Below are positions 27,039 through 35,821 of a stretch of 64,000 nt of DNA, piece after piece. The position numbers were made by a program, and so were the translations under genes. The notes beneath the pieces were generated by a model that saw nothing but the letters and a program-made list of their open reading frames with translations, made no database searches and was not told the DNA's origin. Within the stretch, counting starts at the first letter, position 1, and the number at the start of each line of letters is the position of its first letter. The DNA is taken from assembly GCA_016125135.1 (NCBI GenBank), contig WGMJ01000005.1, positions 1 through 64,000 of the forward strand. The letters are read 5' to 3'. Source of the DNA: Alphaproteobacteria bacterium (lineage in GTDB: Bacteria; Pseudomonadota; Alphaproteobacteria; Micavibrionales; Micavibrionaceae).

Positions 27039-27800
27039 TTACATCTTATAACCGAAGGGCACTTCACGTTCTGCTGGTGGCGGTGCTGTGCGGGGCGTGA
27101 CAAGCAATCCTTGTTCGGGGAAGGTAAAATAAACGACCTCTCCATATTTTGCAGTGCGCATGCGCGGTAATTCCTGTGTTTCCGGCCCAACGCGTGACAT
27201 GCCGGTTAAATCACTGTCCCATATTGCTGTTGCGGGGTCAGTAATAACATTGCCAGCGCCATCATAGATTGTTGCAGGGCCCTGTGCAGGTTTGCCAGCA
27301 AAAAGGCCAAGTTCGGGGAAGTACCGCATGAAGTGGTCAATCTCGCTTATATAGGCAATAACAGGTTGCTTACGCGGATCAACCGAGTGCGGCGCAATCT
27401 GAACGAACTCATCAAGATGTTGTGATCGCAAAATTTGATCAGTCTTATAGGAGCGCTCGAATTGTATGGCGTGTTTTTTCCACGCCATCATTAAAGGGCC
27501 GTCACTTTCGTCGATAAGTTGAATAGGCTTATCTAATATCAATTCACCAGCCCCCTTCCAGCCAAATGAAGGGTCGGCACCGATAGCGAAGGGCAGACAA
27601 TTTACTTTCTTTACAGTGTCTGGATTGTTGTAGGGGGCAGGGTTATATTTTAGTGCAGGGTTAGGCAATATAATTTTTGTCTCGGCGCCCTGTGCAAATT
27701 GCTCACGCAATCGCGCAATATCCGCAGGCGAGGGCGTAGGCCCATAGACATGGAATTCTTCATCAGGGATGATTTCATTTCTGACTTGCTGCGGCAACAT
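27039..27800 (-). CDS. Protein of unknown function
   Basis: 253 residues, soluble, no signal peptide. Rich in Pro, Gly and aromatic residues, with PDEEFHVYGPTPSP near the start and PFAIGADPSFGWKGAGELIL in the middle. No domain recognised. Upstream, a strong hairpin terminator (27841-27869) separates it from the gene at 27890, so it has its own promoter. Ends convergent with the isochorismatase-like gene. Confidence 0.6.
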   Translation of the reverse strand: MLPQQVRNEIIPDEEFHVYGPTPSPADIARLREQFAQGAETKIILPNPALKYNPAPYNNPDTVKKVNCLPFAIGADPSFGWKGAGELILDKPIQLIDESDGPLMMAWKKHAIQFERSYKTDQILRSQHLDEFVQIAPHSVDPRKQPVIAYISEIDHFMRYFPELGLFAGKPAQGPATIYDGAGNVITDPATAIWDSDLTGMSRVGPETQELPRMRTAKYGEVVYFTFPEQGLLVTPRTAPPPAEREVPFGYKM

Positions 27801-27840
27801 AATTTACATAATCTATATAAATTTAGGTGAAAAAGCAACA

Positions 27841-27869
27841 AAAAACCGCCTCTGGGAAAGGCGGTTTTT
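27841..27869 (-). terminator. Rho-independent terminator of the 27890-28399 gene
   Basis: Perfect 10-bp arms AAAAACCGCC (27841-27850) and GGCGGTTTTT (27860-27869) with a 9-base loop. It has T-runs on both sides, so it may work in both directions; only the leftward gene at 27890 is expected to use it. Confidence 0.85.
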
Positions 27870-27889
27870 AGGGAGGTTAAATTATTGAT

Positions 27890-28399
27890 TTATGCAACTT
27901 TAAAAGCAGGCGCATTTTGAGCTGCTGTTGTAGGCGTAAGACGATATTGGCCGTACTGAAAGGAGCCATCGCCAAGATCAACGGCTGTAGGTATATCGGC
28001 TTTGTCACCACCTACATAAGTAACAGCATAGTCCGTTGTGCCTTTACTTGTTTTTACACGTAATACGCGATAGCCACCTTCTGCTAGGTCATACGGAATT
28101 TGGCGGTTTGGTTCAACGCGAAGTGTGCGGGCAGCTGATCCGAGCTTGGATTGTATGCTAAATGCAGCGCCGGCTAGATGGCTTTCTACAGGTCCGCTTG
28201 ATTTGATATGATCAACCAGATCAGATTCGTTGCCGTTTGCTGCAATTGAAACAACTTGTGCGTCAGGAAATCTTGCTACAATTCCGAGTTCATGGCCTTC
28301 AAATGTGGCTCTGCCAAAATATGTGCTTAGTTTGCTTAACTGCGTTTTTTCTTGACCAGGTATAATTGCTGCGCGTACTGCATTTACTAATGATCTCAT
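27890..28399 (-). CDS. Protein of unknown function
   Basis: 169 residues, ATG at 28399 with AGAGGTG ribosome site. No signal peptide. Contains GRATFEGHELGIVARFPDAQ, a possible alpha/beta region with DLVDHIKSSG, and a C-terminal Ala/Thr-rich stretch. No family recognised. It has its own clear promoter (28455-28483) and terminator (27841-27869), so it is a single-gene unit and likely well expressed. Confidence 0.62.
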   Translation of the reverse strand: MRSLVNAVRAAIIPGQEKTQLSKLSTYFGRATFEGHELGIVARFPDAQVVSIAANGNESDLVDHIKSSGPVESHLAGAAFSIQSKLGSAARTLRVEPNRQIPYDLAEGGYRVLRVKTSKGTTDYAVTYVGGDKADIPTAVDLGDGSFQYGQYRLTPTTAAQNAPAFKVA

Positions 28400-28454
28400 T
28401 TCACACCTCTGTTTTTTGTATGTTTAGAATATTGTTTTTACCGACTTGCGTAAG

Positions 28455-28483
28455 AGACTACGCTTAAAACAACCTTATGTCAA
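28455..28483 (-). promoter_or_regulatory. Sigma-70 type promoter for the 27890-28399 gene
   Basis: On the minus strand TTGACA (28483-28478), 17-base spacer, TAGTCT (28460-28455). The same two hexamers and spacing occur at 47197-47225, suggesting this is the local housekeeping promoter form. Start of transcription expected about 28448, leaving a ~50-base leader. Confidence 0.6.
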
Positions 28484-28493
28484 TAGTTATTTA

Positions 28494-29825
28494 TTAAAAA
28501 CCTGTTAATTTGGTTAATGCCTCTTGGGCGCGGTCGGGGTCATCCATGAATTTAAGCTCTGGCATGCCTCCCGGGTCAGCAGGGGGGAAAACCACGTAAG
28601 GGATGCCTTTTTCGGAGGCGTAGGAGAGTTGTTTCTTCAATTTTGTGGCGGAATGGTAGATCTCCACGTTCATTTTACGCCCTGCGGCCAGAAATTCGCC
28701 GTTTCTAAGCTGTTTGGCGAGGTCTATAGCCCATAAACGCTGGGATTCATCAAAAAGGACGATCAGCATATCCGCTGGGGACTGACGGCCTTTGGGAAGC
28801 TTGCCTTGGGCGCGGATATAATCAAACAGGCGGGAGAAGCCAATGGAGATACCAACCCCCGGAAGCTTCTTGTTGATGTAGTTTCCGGCCAAATCTTCGT
28901 AACGCCCGCCCGAGCAAATGCTGCCATAGCTGGGGGCATCGGTGAAACGCGTCTCATACACCGTACCTGTGTAGTAGTCGAGGCCGCGTACAATCGACAT
29001 ATCAACTTCAAAATTGCCTTTAACAAGATTGTTTAGCGTATTGATAACAAAAACTAATTCGTCAATGCCCTCATCAAGCGTCGGATGGCTGACACCAAGG
29101 TCACGCACTGCTTTGGCAAAGCCATCATCGCTGCTTTTAATTGAGGCAAAGGAGAGGATCTGGTTTGCTTGCGCATCACTTAAAGAAAGCTCTGTAAGGA
29201 GCTGTTTTTTAACATTATCTGCGCCTATTTTCTCAAGCTTGTCTACAATGCGCGTCACGGGCACAAAATCATCAATACCAAGCGCCTGACAGAATCCGGC
29301 GAGGATCTTGCGGTTGTTCAACTGCATCTTGAAGCTGCCGATATCGAGCTTCTGGAGGATCTCAACCATAATAGCGGGGCATTCTGCATCGAAATACAGG
29401 GGTAGGTTATCAACGTTAATAACGTCGATATCGCACTGGTAAAATTCGCGGAAGCGGCCAGCCTGTGGGCGCTCACCCCGCCAGACGCGCTGCATCTGGT
29501 AGCGCTTGAATGGAAATTTCAGCTCGTTAAAGTTCTGGGCCACATAGCGGGCCATCGGGACGGTCTGGTCAAAGTGCAGGGCGAGGCGTGCTTCTTTCTC
29601 GCCGTCCTCTTTATGGAGGCGCTCGATCACGTAAATCTCTTTATCAACCTCGCCCTTGGCCGTAAGTACCTCGAGGGCCTCTACGGAGGGGGTCTCGATA
29701 GAGCAAAACCCGTAGCTTTCGAAGATCTCGCGGATGGTATCGAACCATTTCAGCTCGATATAGCGTTCCGCGGGCAACCATTCGGGGAAGCCACTGATAG
29801 ATTTGGGTTTTATGATTTGAGACAT
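28494..29825 (-). CDS. hisS: Histidyl-tRNA synthetase
   Basis: 443 residues from the ATG at 29825 (MSQIIKPKSISGFPEW); 14 further codons upstream are open but lack a ribosome site. Class II synthetase: motif 2 VWRGERPQAGRFREFYQCD, HisA motif VRGLDYYTGTVYE, motif 3 GVGISIGFSRLF and an anticodon-binding C-terminus. ALHFDQTVPMARYVAQN and FREFYQCD resemble Bacteroidetes/actinobacterial and eukaryotic-type enzymes rather than the usual LRPEGTA form. This suggests an unusual or transferred hisS. Confidence 0.94.
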   Translation of the reverse strand: MSQIIKPKSISGFPEWLPAERYIELKWFDTIREIFESYGFCSIETPSVEALEVLTAKGEVDKEIYVIERLHKEDGEKEARLALHFDQTVPMARYVAQNFNELKFPFKRYQMQRVWRGERPQAGRFREFYQCDIDVINVDNLPLYFDAECPAIMVEILQKLDIGSFKMQLNNRKILAGFCQALGIDDFVPVTRIVDKLEKIGADNVKKQLLTELSLSDAQANQILSFASIKSSDDGFAKAVRDLGVSHPTLDEGIDELVFVINTLNNLVKGNFEVDMSIVRGLDYYTGTVYETRFTDAPSYGSICSGGRYEDLAGNYINKKLPGVGISIGFSRLFDYIRAQGKLPKGRQSPADMLIVLFDESQRLWAIDLAKQLRNGEFLAAGRKMNVEIYHSATKLKKQLSYASEKGIPYVVFPPADPGGMPELKFMDDPDRAQEALTKLTGF

Positions 29826-29860
29826 AGCCAACACTATTCCAGAAATAAGCAAAAAAGCAA

Positions 29861-29889
29861 TTGACATCTGTGGACATAATTAATTATAT
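29861..29889 (+). promoter_or_regulatory. Promoter for the first protease gene, leaderless
   Basis: TTGACA (29861-29866), 17-base spacer, TTATAT (29884-29889). Transcription would begin about 29896-29898, at the ATG of the protease gene (29898). No ribosome site lies between. Divergent from hisS, whose start is at 29825. Confidence 0.55.
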
Positions 29890-29897
29890 ACATAATC

Positions 29898-30659
29898 ATG
29901 ATTAAGGCATGGTTGGCAGCTGCAGGAAATATAGGCTCGTTCGTAACATCTAAAGATGCACGGGTTGCACTAACCAGTGCTGTCACAATTCTGAATGTGA
30001 ATAAAGGTGTGCAGGGAGCAGGAAGTGGTGTGTTAATAGGGCCACGTCTTGTTCTTACCTCGAATCACGTCTTACAGAAAAAGGAAGCCCTATACCGCTT
30101 TGATGTTTATTCGAAAGTCGGCGGAGAGCAGACAACTATAAAAGACATTATCCGCTTTCCTGATTCAGATGTCGCTATTCTGTATTTGTCATCTGATCTG
30201 CCGGGGCCTTACGCGGAGATTGAAGAGACTGATGTGAATAGGAATGTTCGCGTTATTGCACCTAATATCAAACCGCAGTTAACAAATAACATTGTGCAAA
30301 CGCGAAACAACATAAAAGAGAAATATAATGTCGAATTTTATTTACGTGGACGTTATATAAAGGGCGTTGACGCGCATCAAAAGCCCTCCGCTAGCAAAGG
30401 GCACTTTAGCAAATTGGCTATGGCCTTTTCAATTCCGGGGCGGCATGGCAACTCTGGCGGTGGTGTCTTCAACCGAGAGAGTGGCAAGCTGATATCGATC
30501 ATGAACATGATTGGATATACGCGAAACGGGGATAAATGGGTTTATACAAATAATACCTATGGCTCATCAACACAGTTCTTGCGTGAGGCTGTAGCGCAGG
30601 CCAAGGCGGAGTTCGGCCGTAAATACGGATCTAGGGGACTTGAGATAACGCCTAAATAG
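29898..30659 (+). CDS. Chymotrypsin-fold serine protease 1 of a tandem array
   Basis: 253 residues with no signal peptide or membrane segment, so probably cytosolic. Catalytic His57 (TSNHVL), Asp91 (DSDVAIL) and Ser186 (HGNSGGG) are all present. GNSGG rather than GDSGG is the HtrA/V8-like form that needs no zymogen cleavage. No Asp six residues before Ser, so it should not cut after Arg/Lys as trypsin does. A ~55-residue charged insert precedes the Ser. The C-terminal helix (LREAVAQAKAEFGRKYG) recurs in the downstream paralogues. No PDZ domain. Own promoter with expected leaderless start; the other four proteases follow after the 30724 gene. Confidence 0.85.
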   Translation: MIKAWLAAAGNIGSFVTSKDARVALTSAVTILNVNKGVQGAGSGVLIGPRLVLTSNHVLQKKEALYRFDVYSKVGGEQTTIKDIIRFPDSDVAILYLSSDLPGPYAEIEETDVNRNVRVIAPNIKPQLTNNIVQTRNNIKEKYNVEFYLRGRYIKGVDAHQKPSASKGHFSKLAMAFSIPGRHGNSGGGVFNRESGKLISIMNMIGYTRNGDKWVYTNNTYGSSTQFLREAVAQAKAEFGRKYGSRGLEITPK

Positions 30660-30723
30660 GCTTGACCATATTATCGCCGCTGGGCTAAGTATTATATCAA
30701 ATCAAAACGGTAGGAGTATAGAG

Positions 30724-31140
30724 ATGAATTCAGCAGGTTTGGCAGAGGCGCCAGTCGAGAGAGATTTAGGATGTGGTCTAGAGATTTGGCGCGATAACCG
30801 CATAAGTGCAGAGATGGCAATATACGCAAAAGCGACAGCACGCACGAATGAGGCAAGGGGAGCTGATCTTTTTGCATTTGTTTCCAACCTGCATAATGCA
30901 CCTGCTGATGGTCAGTTGATTTACCAGCTTCCGGCTTTTCCTTACCTCACAGAAGATTTTTCGTATGGTGTAAGCAATATTTATGGCTTTGCAGCCCAGA
31001 ATGAAGCCAACCTCCTGATAGCGAAAAGACTCTTCGAAGTACAAGACATTGAATCTTTACGTGCAATCGTGCGCACCAGCCCAGGCTATTTTGCCCAAAA
31101 TGGTGGCAGTCGTGGCACAGGTTTCGGATACGGGAAATAA
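30724..31140 (+). CDS. Small protein embedded in the protease array
   Basis: 138 residues, with a TAGGAG ribosome site (30711-30716) 7 bases before the ATG, and a possible promoter (TTGACC at 30662). No signal, no recognised domain. Ends in a Gly-rich tail (NGGSRGTGFGYGK). The stop lies 41 bases inside the start of the second protease gene, so the two are coupled. Could be an inhibitor, chaperone or substrate of the proteases; that is a guess from position only. Confidence 0.6.
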   Translation: MNSAGLAEAPVERDLGCGLEIWRDNRISAEMAIYAKATARTNEARGADLFAFVSNLHNAPADGQLIYQLPAFPYLTEDFSYGVSNIYGFAAQNEANLLIAKRLFEVQDIESLRAIVRTSPGYFAQNGGSRGTGFGYGK

Positions 31141-31795
31141 TGTGCTTGGCCCGCTCACACGGCTTTACAACAATCTGAACCGTAAAGCGGTCAGCGATAT
31201 AGCTGACCTGACAGCGGTGACAATCCATTCCATAAGCGATGAGGCTGGCCCCAGTGCGGGAAGCGGGGTTATTATAGCGCCCCATCTTGTTCTTACTGCC
31301 GCACATGTTTTATCAGATAATCCCGATTATCCGCATACTGTCATGCACAGGCCTTCAGGTGTACGGACTGCGGTGGTGGATAAATATATTCACTGGCCAC
31401 ATGACCTCGCTGTTGTTGAGATTGCGGATCATATTCCTGCGCCACTCGTCAAGTTTGGACAGCAACGTTCCCTGCTATGGCAAGGAATTTACTGCGCGGA
31501 TGTAAAGACAAGCTATGATGAAATGCCGCCCGAGCGCCCTCCATTACATGGATATACAATGGGAAAGAATGGTGATAGTGCGCTGTTTCCACATTTTCGT
31601 CTTGGTGCAAACTTTGGAAACTCTGGCGGGGCGATTTTTAATGCCGACACAAATGAAATTATTTCTATTATGCAACGCGCAAGTTTGCGTCAGGACGGTA
31701 CGCCTATAGATTTTGTAACGGTTGGTGTGGCCGCAAAGGATGTCAATAAGGTTGCCAGACAGGCATTGCAACATTTCGCATTGGAGCGTGCGTAA
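31100..31795 (+). CDS. Chymotrypsin-fold serine protease 2 of a tandem array
   Basis: 231 residues if the ATG at 31100 is used; TTG at 31049 or GTG at 31142 are alternatives, and the ATG overlaps the previous gene by 41 bases. Catalytic His69 (TAAHVL), Asp102 (HDLAVVE) and Ser175 (FGNSGGA). No Asp at the S1 base. No signal peptide. It has the shortest Asp-to-Ser insert of the five. Ends one base into the next start (TAATG). Confidence 0.82.
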   Translation: MVAVVAQVSDTGNNVLGPLTRLYNNLNRKAVSDIADLTAVTIHSISDEAGPSAGSGVIIAPHLVLTAAHVLSDNPDYPHTVMHRPSGVRTAVVDKYIHWPHDLAVVEIADHIPAPLVKFGQQRSLLWQGIYCADVKTSYDEMPPERPPLHGYTMGKNGDSALFPHFRLGANFGNSGGAIFNADTNEIISIMQRASLRQDGTPIDFVTVGVAAKDVNKVARQALQHFALERA

Positions 31796-32502
31796 TGGCG
31801 AGTATTTTTCCATTCAGGCTTTCTTGGAACAAGGCTGCAGCAGGCCCTGAAGGCGGTGTTGTCATTATTAGCGAGTTTGAAGGGGGTAAATTCGGTGTTG
31901 GATCCGGTGTTTTAATTGCGCCTAACCGTGTTTTAACTGCTGCGCATGTGGTGGCTTCCAGTTCATATGTTGTTGCAAACAAGGGAAGAGCGCAAGAAGT
32001 GGCAGATCGGTATATTTGTCAGGATTCCGATTTGGCGGTGCTTGCGCTCGACTATCCTATGAAGAGCGCCTTTGCGAAAATTGCAAAAGAGAGGCCCCAT
32101 CACCGCAGCGTTGTTATGATGCCGGACTTGCGTCCTGATAACAGCAAGTGCACGGATTTGATAGATCTTATTAAAGCGGCACGTACTTCAAGAAAAACCT
32201 CAAAAATAATTTTAGGGAGTCTTATAAACGAATGGGCTTCCGTTTCAGACACTAAAGCCGCATCGGAAAAGCTGGAGGGTATATTCGGGGATACACCTAT
32301 TCAGGGATACAGGCTTCCAAGCTACCATGGAAATTCAGGTGGCCCCATTTTTGATTGTGCAACAAGAGAAATTGTCTCGATTGTCAGTGCCGCAGCGAAG
32401 TTAGAGAACCTGGGAACGCCCGTGACCTTTGGCGCCGCAACGAGCCGCATTCATACCGTTGTGCGGGATGCCGAAGCATATTTTGAACGGAATCCTTCAT
32501 GA
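31795..32502 (+). CDS. Chymotrypsin-fold serine protease 3 of a tandem array
   Basis: 235 residues, no signal peptide. Catalytic His51 (TAAHVV), Asp79 (DSDLAVL) and Ser181 (YHGNSGGP). The insert between Asp and Ser (about 110-170) is Lys/Ser-rich and partly helical. MPDLRP before the insert corresponds to PNVRP or PNIKP in other members. Start shares a base with the preceding stop, and its own stop overlaps the next start by four bases, so expression is coupled. Confidence 0.84.
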   Translation: MASIFPFRLSWNKAAAGPEGGVVIISEFEGGKFGVGSGVLIAPNRVLTAAHVVASSSYVVANKGRAQEVADRYICQDSDLAVLALDYPMKSAFAKIAKERPHHRSVVMMPDLRPDNSKCTDLIDLIKAARTSRKTSKIILGSLINEWASVSDTKAASEKLEGIFGDTPIQGYRLPSYHGNSGGPIFDCATREIVSIVSAAAKLENLGTPVTFGAATSRIHTVVRDAEAYFERNPS

Positions 32503-33224
32503 CAGTAGATATTCTTAAAGAACCTCTACGCCTACGGACTATATGGAGTCATGTCACTGATCCGGCAGTTGTACTTGATAGTGCCGTTTCTGTTGTCGGG
32601 GAAAAGGGCGCAGCATCAGGATTCTTGATTGCGCCACAAATTGTTGTTACAGCAGAACATGTTATGCAGGGGATGGAAGCCAGTGCAAAATTTGTGAAAT
32701 ACGGACAGCCAGAGATAGCCTTGGTAAGGCATTGCTTGTTGTACCCTTACGATGACATTGCCGTGGTACTTCTCGATAGAGTTATTCATGCGCCATGTGC
32801 CGTTATATCAGAATCTGCAACGCTAGAGCGGGGGAGTCCTGTTGCTATGCCGAATGTAAGGCCGTTAGGTGATAGCGAGGAGGAAGCATTGTTATGGGCG
32901 CAAACGCAAAGGCATCAAGATGCAATAAAAGAAGGGTCTCTAGAGCTGAAAATTGATAATTATTCAGCTGTTTTGCAAGAGGAACAGGTGGGGCTAAAGG
33001 GACGGTTTAATGTATTCTCCTGTGCTTGTGCCGAAGGAAATTCTGGAGCAGCTATTTTTGACGCGCGAACAAATAAAGTTATATCTGTCGCTTGTATAGA
33101 AGGTGATGTGACCGAAGAAAGCGGAGAGCCAAAGCCGTCTGTTTTGGGGTTGGAGGCAGGTCGCTTGTATGAGATCACGCAGGAGGCAACGGTATATTTC
33201 GAGCAAAAATATGGTGTTGCATGA
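32499..33224 (+). CDS. Chymotrypsin-fold serine protease 4 of a tandem array
   Basis: 241 residues. Catalytic His54 (TAEHVM), Asp86 (YDDIAVV) and Ser182 (EGNSGAA). The first 35 residues (DILKEPLRLRTIWSHVTD and onward) are nearly identical in pattern to protease 5, indicating recent duplication. Two Cys flank the active-site region (FSCACAEGNSG), which fits a reducing cytosol or a metal/redox switch. No signal peptide. Confidence 0.84.
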   Translation: MTVDILKEPLRLRTIWSHVTDPAVVLDSAVSVVGEKGAASGFLIAPQIVVTAEHVMQGMEASAKFVKYGQPEIALVRHCLLYPYDDIAVVLLDRVIHAPCAVISESATLERGSPVAMPNVRPLGDSEEEALLWAQTQRHQDAIKEGSLELKIDNYSAVLQEEQVGLKGRFNVFSCACAEGNSGAAIFDARTNKVISVACIEGDVTEESGEPKPSVLGLEAGRLYEITQEATVYFEQKYGVA

Positions 33225-33958
33225 TAACTGAATTGATTAAAGAGCCCCTACGCCTGCGCAATATGTGGAGCCATGCAACTGACTCGGCGATCGTCCTTGA
33301 TAGTGCTGTTTCTGTTATTGGAATGGTAAAAACCAAAAAAGGGCGAACAGGGCATGGTACAGGCGTGCTTATAGCGCCACGTGTTGTGGTAACGGCATAT
33401 CATGTTGATGATGCCCTCTATAAAAGAGCAATCATAAAACATGGCATAGATGAAGTTATTTCGATTGAAGATACTATGAGGTTTCCTGATATTGATGTTT
33501 CCGTGATTTATTTAGAAAAGCCGCTTCCTGGGCCTTATGCGCAAATATGTGATCGGAATGCACGTGTGGACGAGTCAGTAATCTATCCTAATGTCAGACT
33601 GCGCCGCCGTCGCCCCTATGAGGAAACAATTGCGCAAGCCAAAGAAAAACGCCGGCCCGATTTTTTTAACCGTGGTCGTGCCAAGGGGAGTGATTGGGAG
33701 CACTGGAAAGGCTGGCGGGGGCGCGATGTAATCAAATTTACGGCGCTTTCACGCGGCGGGAATTCTGGCAGTGCAATTTTTGAAAGGTCAACAAATAAAA
33801 TTGTTTCCATTGTATCAACGGGCGGCAGAACGCTCATACCCCATTTCCGCGAAAGTAGCTACGGGCCGCGAACGGAAGATTTGCGTGAAGCTGTGGACCA
33901 AGCGTTAGAAATTTTCGAGCAAAGATACGGTGCAGAAGCGCTTGCACTAACCAAATAA
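33221..33958 (+). CDS. Chymotrypsin-fold serine protease 5 of a tandem array
   Basis: 245 residues. Catalytic His61 (TAYHVD), Asp92 (DIDVSVI) and Ser182 (GGNSGSA). N-terminal block shared with protease 4, and [21 protein letters not shown] matches protease 1 (RFPDSDVAILYLSSDLPGPYA), so it looks like a mosaic of the others. The insert is rich in Arg/Lys/Trp. Stop overlaps the convergent cobT stop region by 12 bases. Last gene of the array. Confidence 0.85.
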   Translation: MITELIKEPLRLRNMWSHATDSAIVLDSAVSVIGMVKTKKGRTGHGTGVLIAPRVVVTAYHVDDALYKRAIIKHGIDEVISIEDTMRFPDIDVSVIYLEKPLPGPYAQICDRNARVDESVIYPNVRLRRRRPYEETIAQAKEKRRPDFFNRGRAKGSDWEHWKGWRGRDVIKFTALSRGGNSGSAIFERSTNKIVSIVSTGGRTLIPHFRESSYGPRTEDLREAVDQALEIFEQRYGAEALALTK

Positions 33959-35716
33959 CTCTTCTAACTGGTGTATCAGCACGGGGGCGAGGTCGTTGAT
34001 ATCGCCGATGCGAATAGCGTTCTGGTAGTAACGCGTTACATCATGCCCGATGCCGATTGCTGCTAGCTCGACCTTGCCGAGATGTTCGATCCAGCCGATG
34101 ACATTGCGCAAATCCTGCTCCAGCACATTGGCAGGGTTTACGGAGAGGGTAGAGTCGTCCACCGGCGCACCATCTGAAATCACAATCAATATTTTGCGGT
34201 GTTCACCGCGCTTGGCAAGGCGGTTATAGGCCCATGACAAAGCCTCGCCGTCGATATTTTCCTTCAGCAAACCTTCTTTCAGCATGAGGCCAAGGTTTTT
34301 GCGGGCGCGGCGGTAGTTGGCATCGGCGCTTTTATAAACAATATGGCGTAGTTCGTTGAGGCGGCCCGGTTTTTCGGGGCGGCTATTTTCAATCCAGTTT
34401 TCGCGGGCACGGCCGCCTTTCCATGCGCGGGTTGTGTAACCCAGAATTTCAAGTTTTATCTGGCAGCGCTCAAGTGTGCGCGCAAGAATATCTGCGCATA
34501 GTGCAGTCATAAGAATAGGGCGGCCGCGCATCGATCCGGAATTATCAAGCAGCAATGTGATAACAGTATCGCGGAATTTGCTTTGTTTCTCTTGCTTGAA
34601 GGCAAGCGGGATATCAGGGTTGGCGACCACACGCGCCAAACGCGCTGTATCAAGCGTGCCTTCTTCAAGGTCAAACAACCAACTGGTTTTTTGTTGTGCT
34701 TGTAGTTTGCGCTGTAATTTATTGGCAAGCCGCGCTACAAGCGCTTGGTAGGGCGCAACCTGCTCATCCAGCAATTGGCGCAGCCGCGAAAGTTCGAACC
34801 CGTCTGCAAGTGTTTCGGCCTTCACCACTTCATCATATTCCGTTGTATAAACGCTGTATTTCTCAAGCGGGCCGGTAATATAGCCTTCGGGCCTGTCAAA
34901 ATCGGGGACAATATCGCCGTCACCATCGCCTTCACCGAAACTTTCGCCTTCTTCCTCGCCCGTATCGGTTTCGGGGATCAAATCCATCAGCTTCGCAACA
35001 TGGTCTTCCGACATTTTTTGCGTGTCTTGCTTCTCTGCGTCGTCGTTTTCAGGTTTGTCTTCGGGCGGTTTTTGTTCCTGCTCTTGCTGTGCATCCTCAT
35101 CGTTCGGCGTGTTATCGCTTTCTCCTTTTTGTGTTTCACCAAGCAACCTCGTGACAAACAGCTTGGCCGTGCGTGCGAAGTCTTGCTGGTTATCAAGCTT
35201 GCGTGCCATGGCAGCAAAAAGCGGGTCATTTGCTTCTTCCTGCAAATTGGCAAAGTGCCTTGTGGCGGCGGTATAAAGCTGTTCGGCTGTCCATGCTGCA
35301 CCCTCAGCGGGTGTGCCATGGCGGCGTTCTATCTCGCCAATTATAGCGCCAATATTTTGTGCAATCCCTTCATAGTCCCGCATGCCAATGGCTTCAACAC
35401 GTGCTTGCTCTAGCACATCAAAAAGTTGCCGCGCGGTTGAGCTGCTTGGTGCATTCTTCGCGTGTAGTTTTTTGTCGTGGTGCTTTATACGCAGTGCGCG
35501 TTTGTCAGACGCAGCACGTACAAGGGCTGATTGCGGCGCGCTGAATTGTGCATCAGGCGCAGGAACCTGCACATATTCGCTATCATCCTGCGTGATGCGG
35601 TAGGGGCTTTCGGTCGAGCTGTAATTAACGCTCACCTGCTTTTTACCGGCAAGCGCCCGTAAGGCCGCCGCGGTGGCTGCCTTAAAAGCCTCGATTTTCT
35701 GGGATTTATCTTCCAT
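33947..35716 (-). CDS. cobT: Cobaltochelatase CobT subunit
   Basis: 589 residues. A conserved N-terminal region is followed by a low-complexity acidic middle (about 195-275, Gln/Glu/Asp-rich) and a C-terminal von Willebrand A domain with the MIDAS motif [12 protein letters not shown]. CobT pairs with the AAA+ CobS and with CobN to insert cobalt into the corrin ring. cobS lies 2 kb further left, but the protein has no cobN beside it here. Regulation not visible. Read leftward, convergent with the protease array. Confidence 0.93.
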   Translation of the reverse strand: MEDKSQKIEAFKAATAAALRALAGKKQVSVNYSSTESPYRITQDDSEYVQVPAPDAQFSAPQSALVRAASDKRALRIKHHDKKLHAKNAPSSSTARQLFDVLEQARVEAIGMRDYEGIAQNIGAIIGEIERRHGTPAEGAAWTAEQLYTAATRHFANLQEEANDPLFAAMARKLDNQQDFARTAKLFVTRLLGETQKGESDNTPNDEDAQQEQEQKPPEDKPENDDAEKQDTQKMSEDHVAKLMDLIPETDTGEEEGESFGEGDGDGDIVPDFDRPEGYITGPLEKYSVYTTEYDEVVKAETLADGFELSRLRQLLDEQVAPYQALVARLANKLQRKLQAQQKTSWLFDLEEGTLDTARLARVVANPDIPLAFKQEKQSKFRDTVITLLLDNSGSMRGRPILMTALCADILARTLERCQIKLEILGYTTRAWKGGRARENWIENSRPEKPGRLNELRHIVYKSADANYRRARKNLGLMLKEGLLKENIDGEALSWAYNRLAKRGEHRKILIVISDGAPVDDSTLSVNPANVLEQDLRNVIGWIEHLGKVELAAIGIGHDVTRYYQNAIRIGDINDLAPVLIHQLEELFG

Positions 35717-35766
35717 CCAAAGCTGATTTTAGGCCAAATAACCGTTAATAATAGAGAAAATTAATA

Positions 35767-35794
35767 TTGACATAAGCGTATGGGGCGCTAAGGT
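35767..35794 (+). promoter_or_regulatory. Promoter for the three-gene motif family
   Basis: TTGACA (35767-35772), 16-base spacer and TAAGGT (35789-35794). An AAGGA ribosome site precedes the ATG at 35822. It follows the same TTGACATAA start as the promoters at 28478 (minus) and 47197. Confidence 0.5.
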
Positions 35795-35821
35795 AAGGCA
35801 TAGCAAAAAAGGAATTAAAAA

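Noticed and set aside
34745-35413. Long plus-strand frame inside cobT
   Set aside because: Antisense to the clear CobT coding region, with low-complexity hydrophobic translation.
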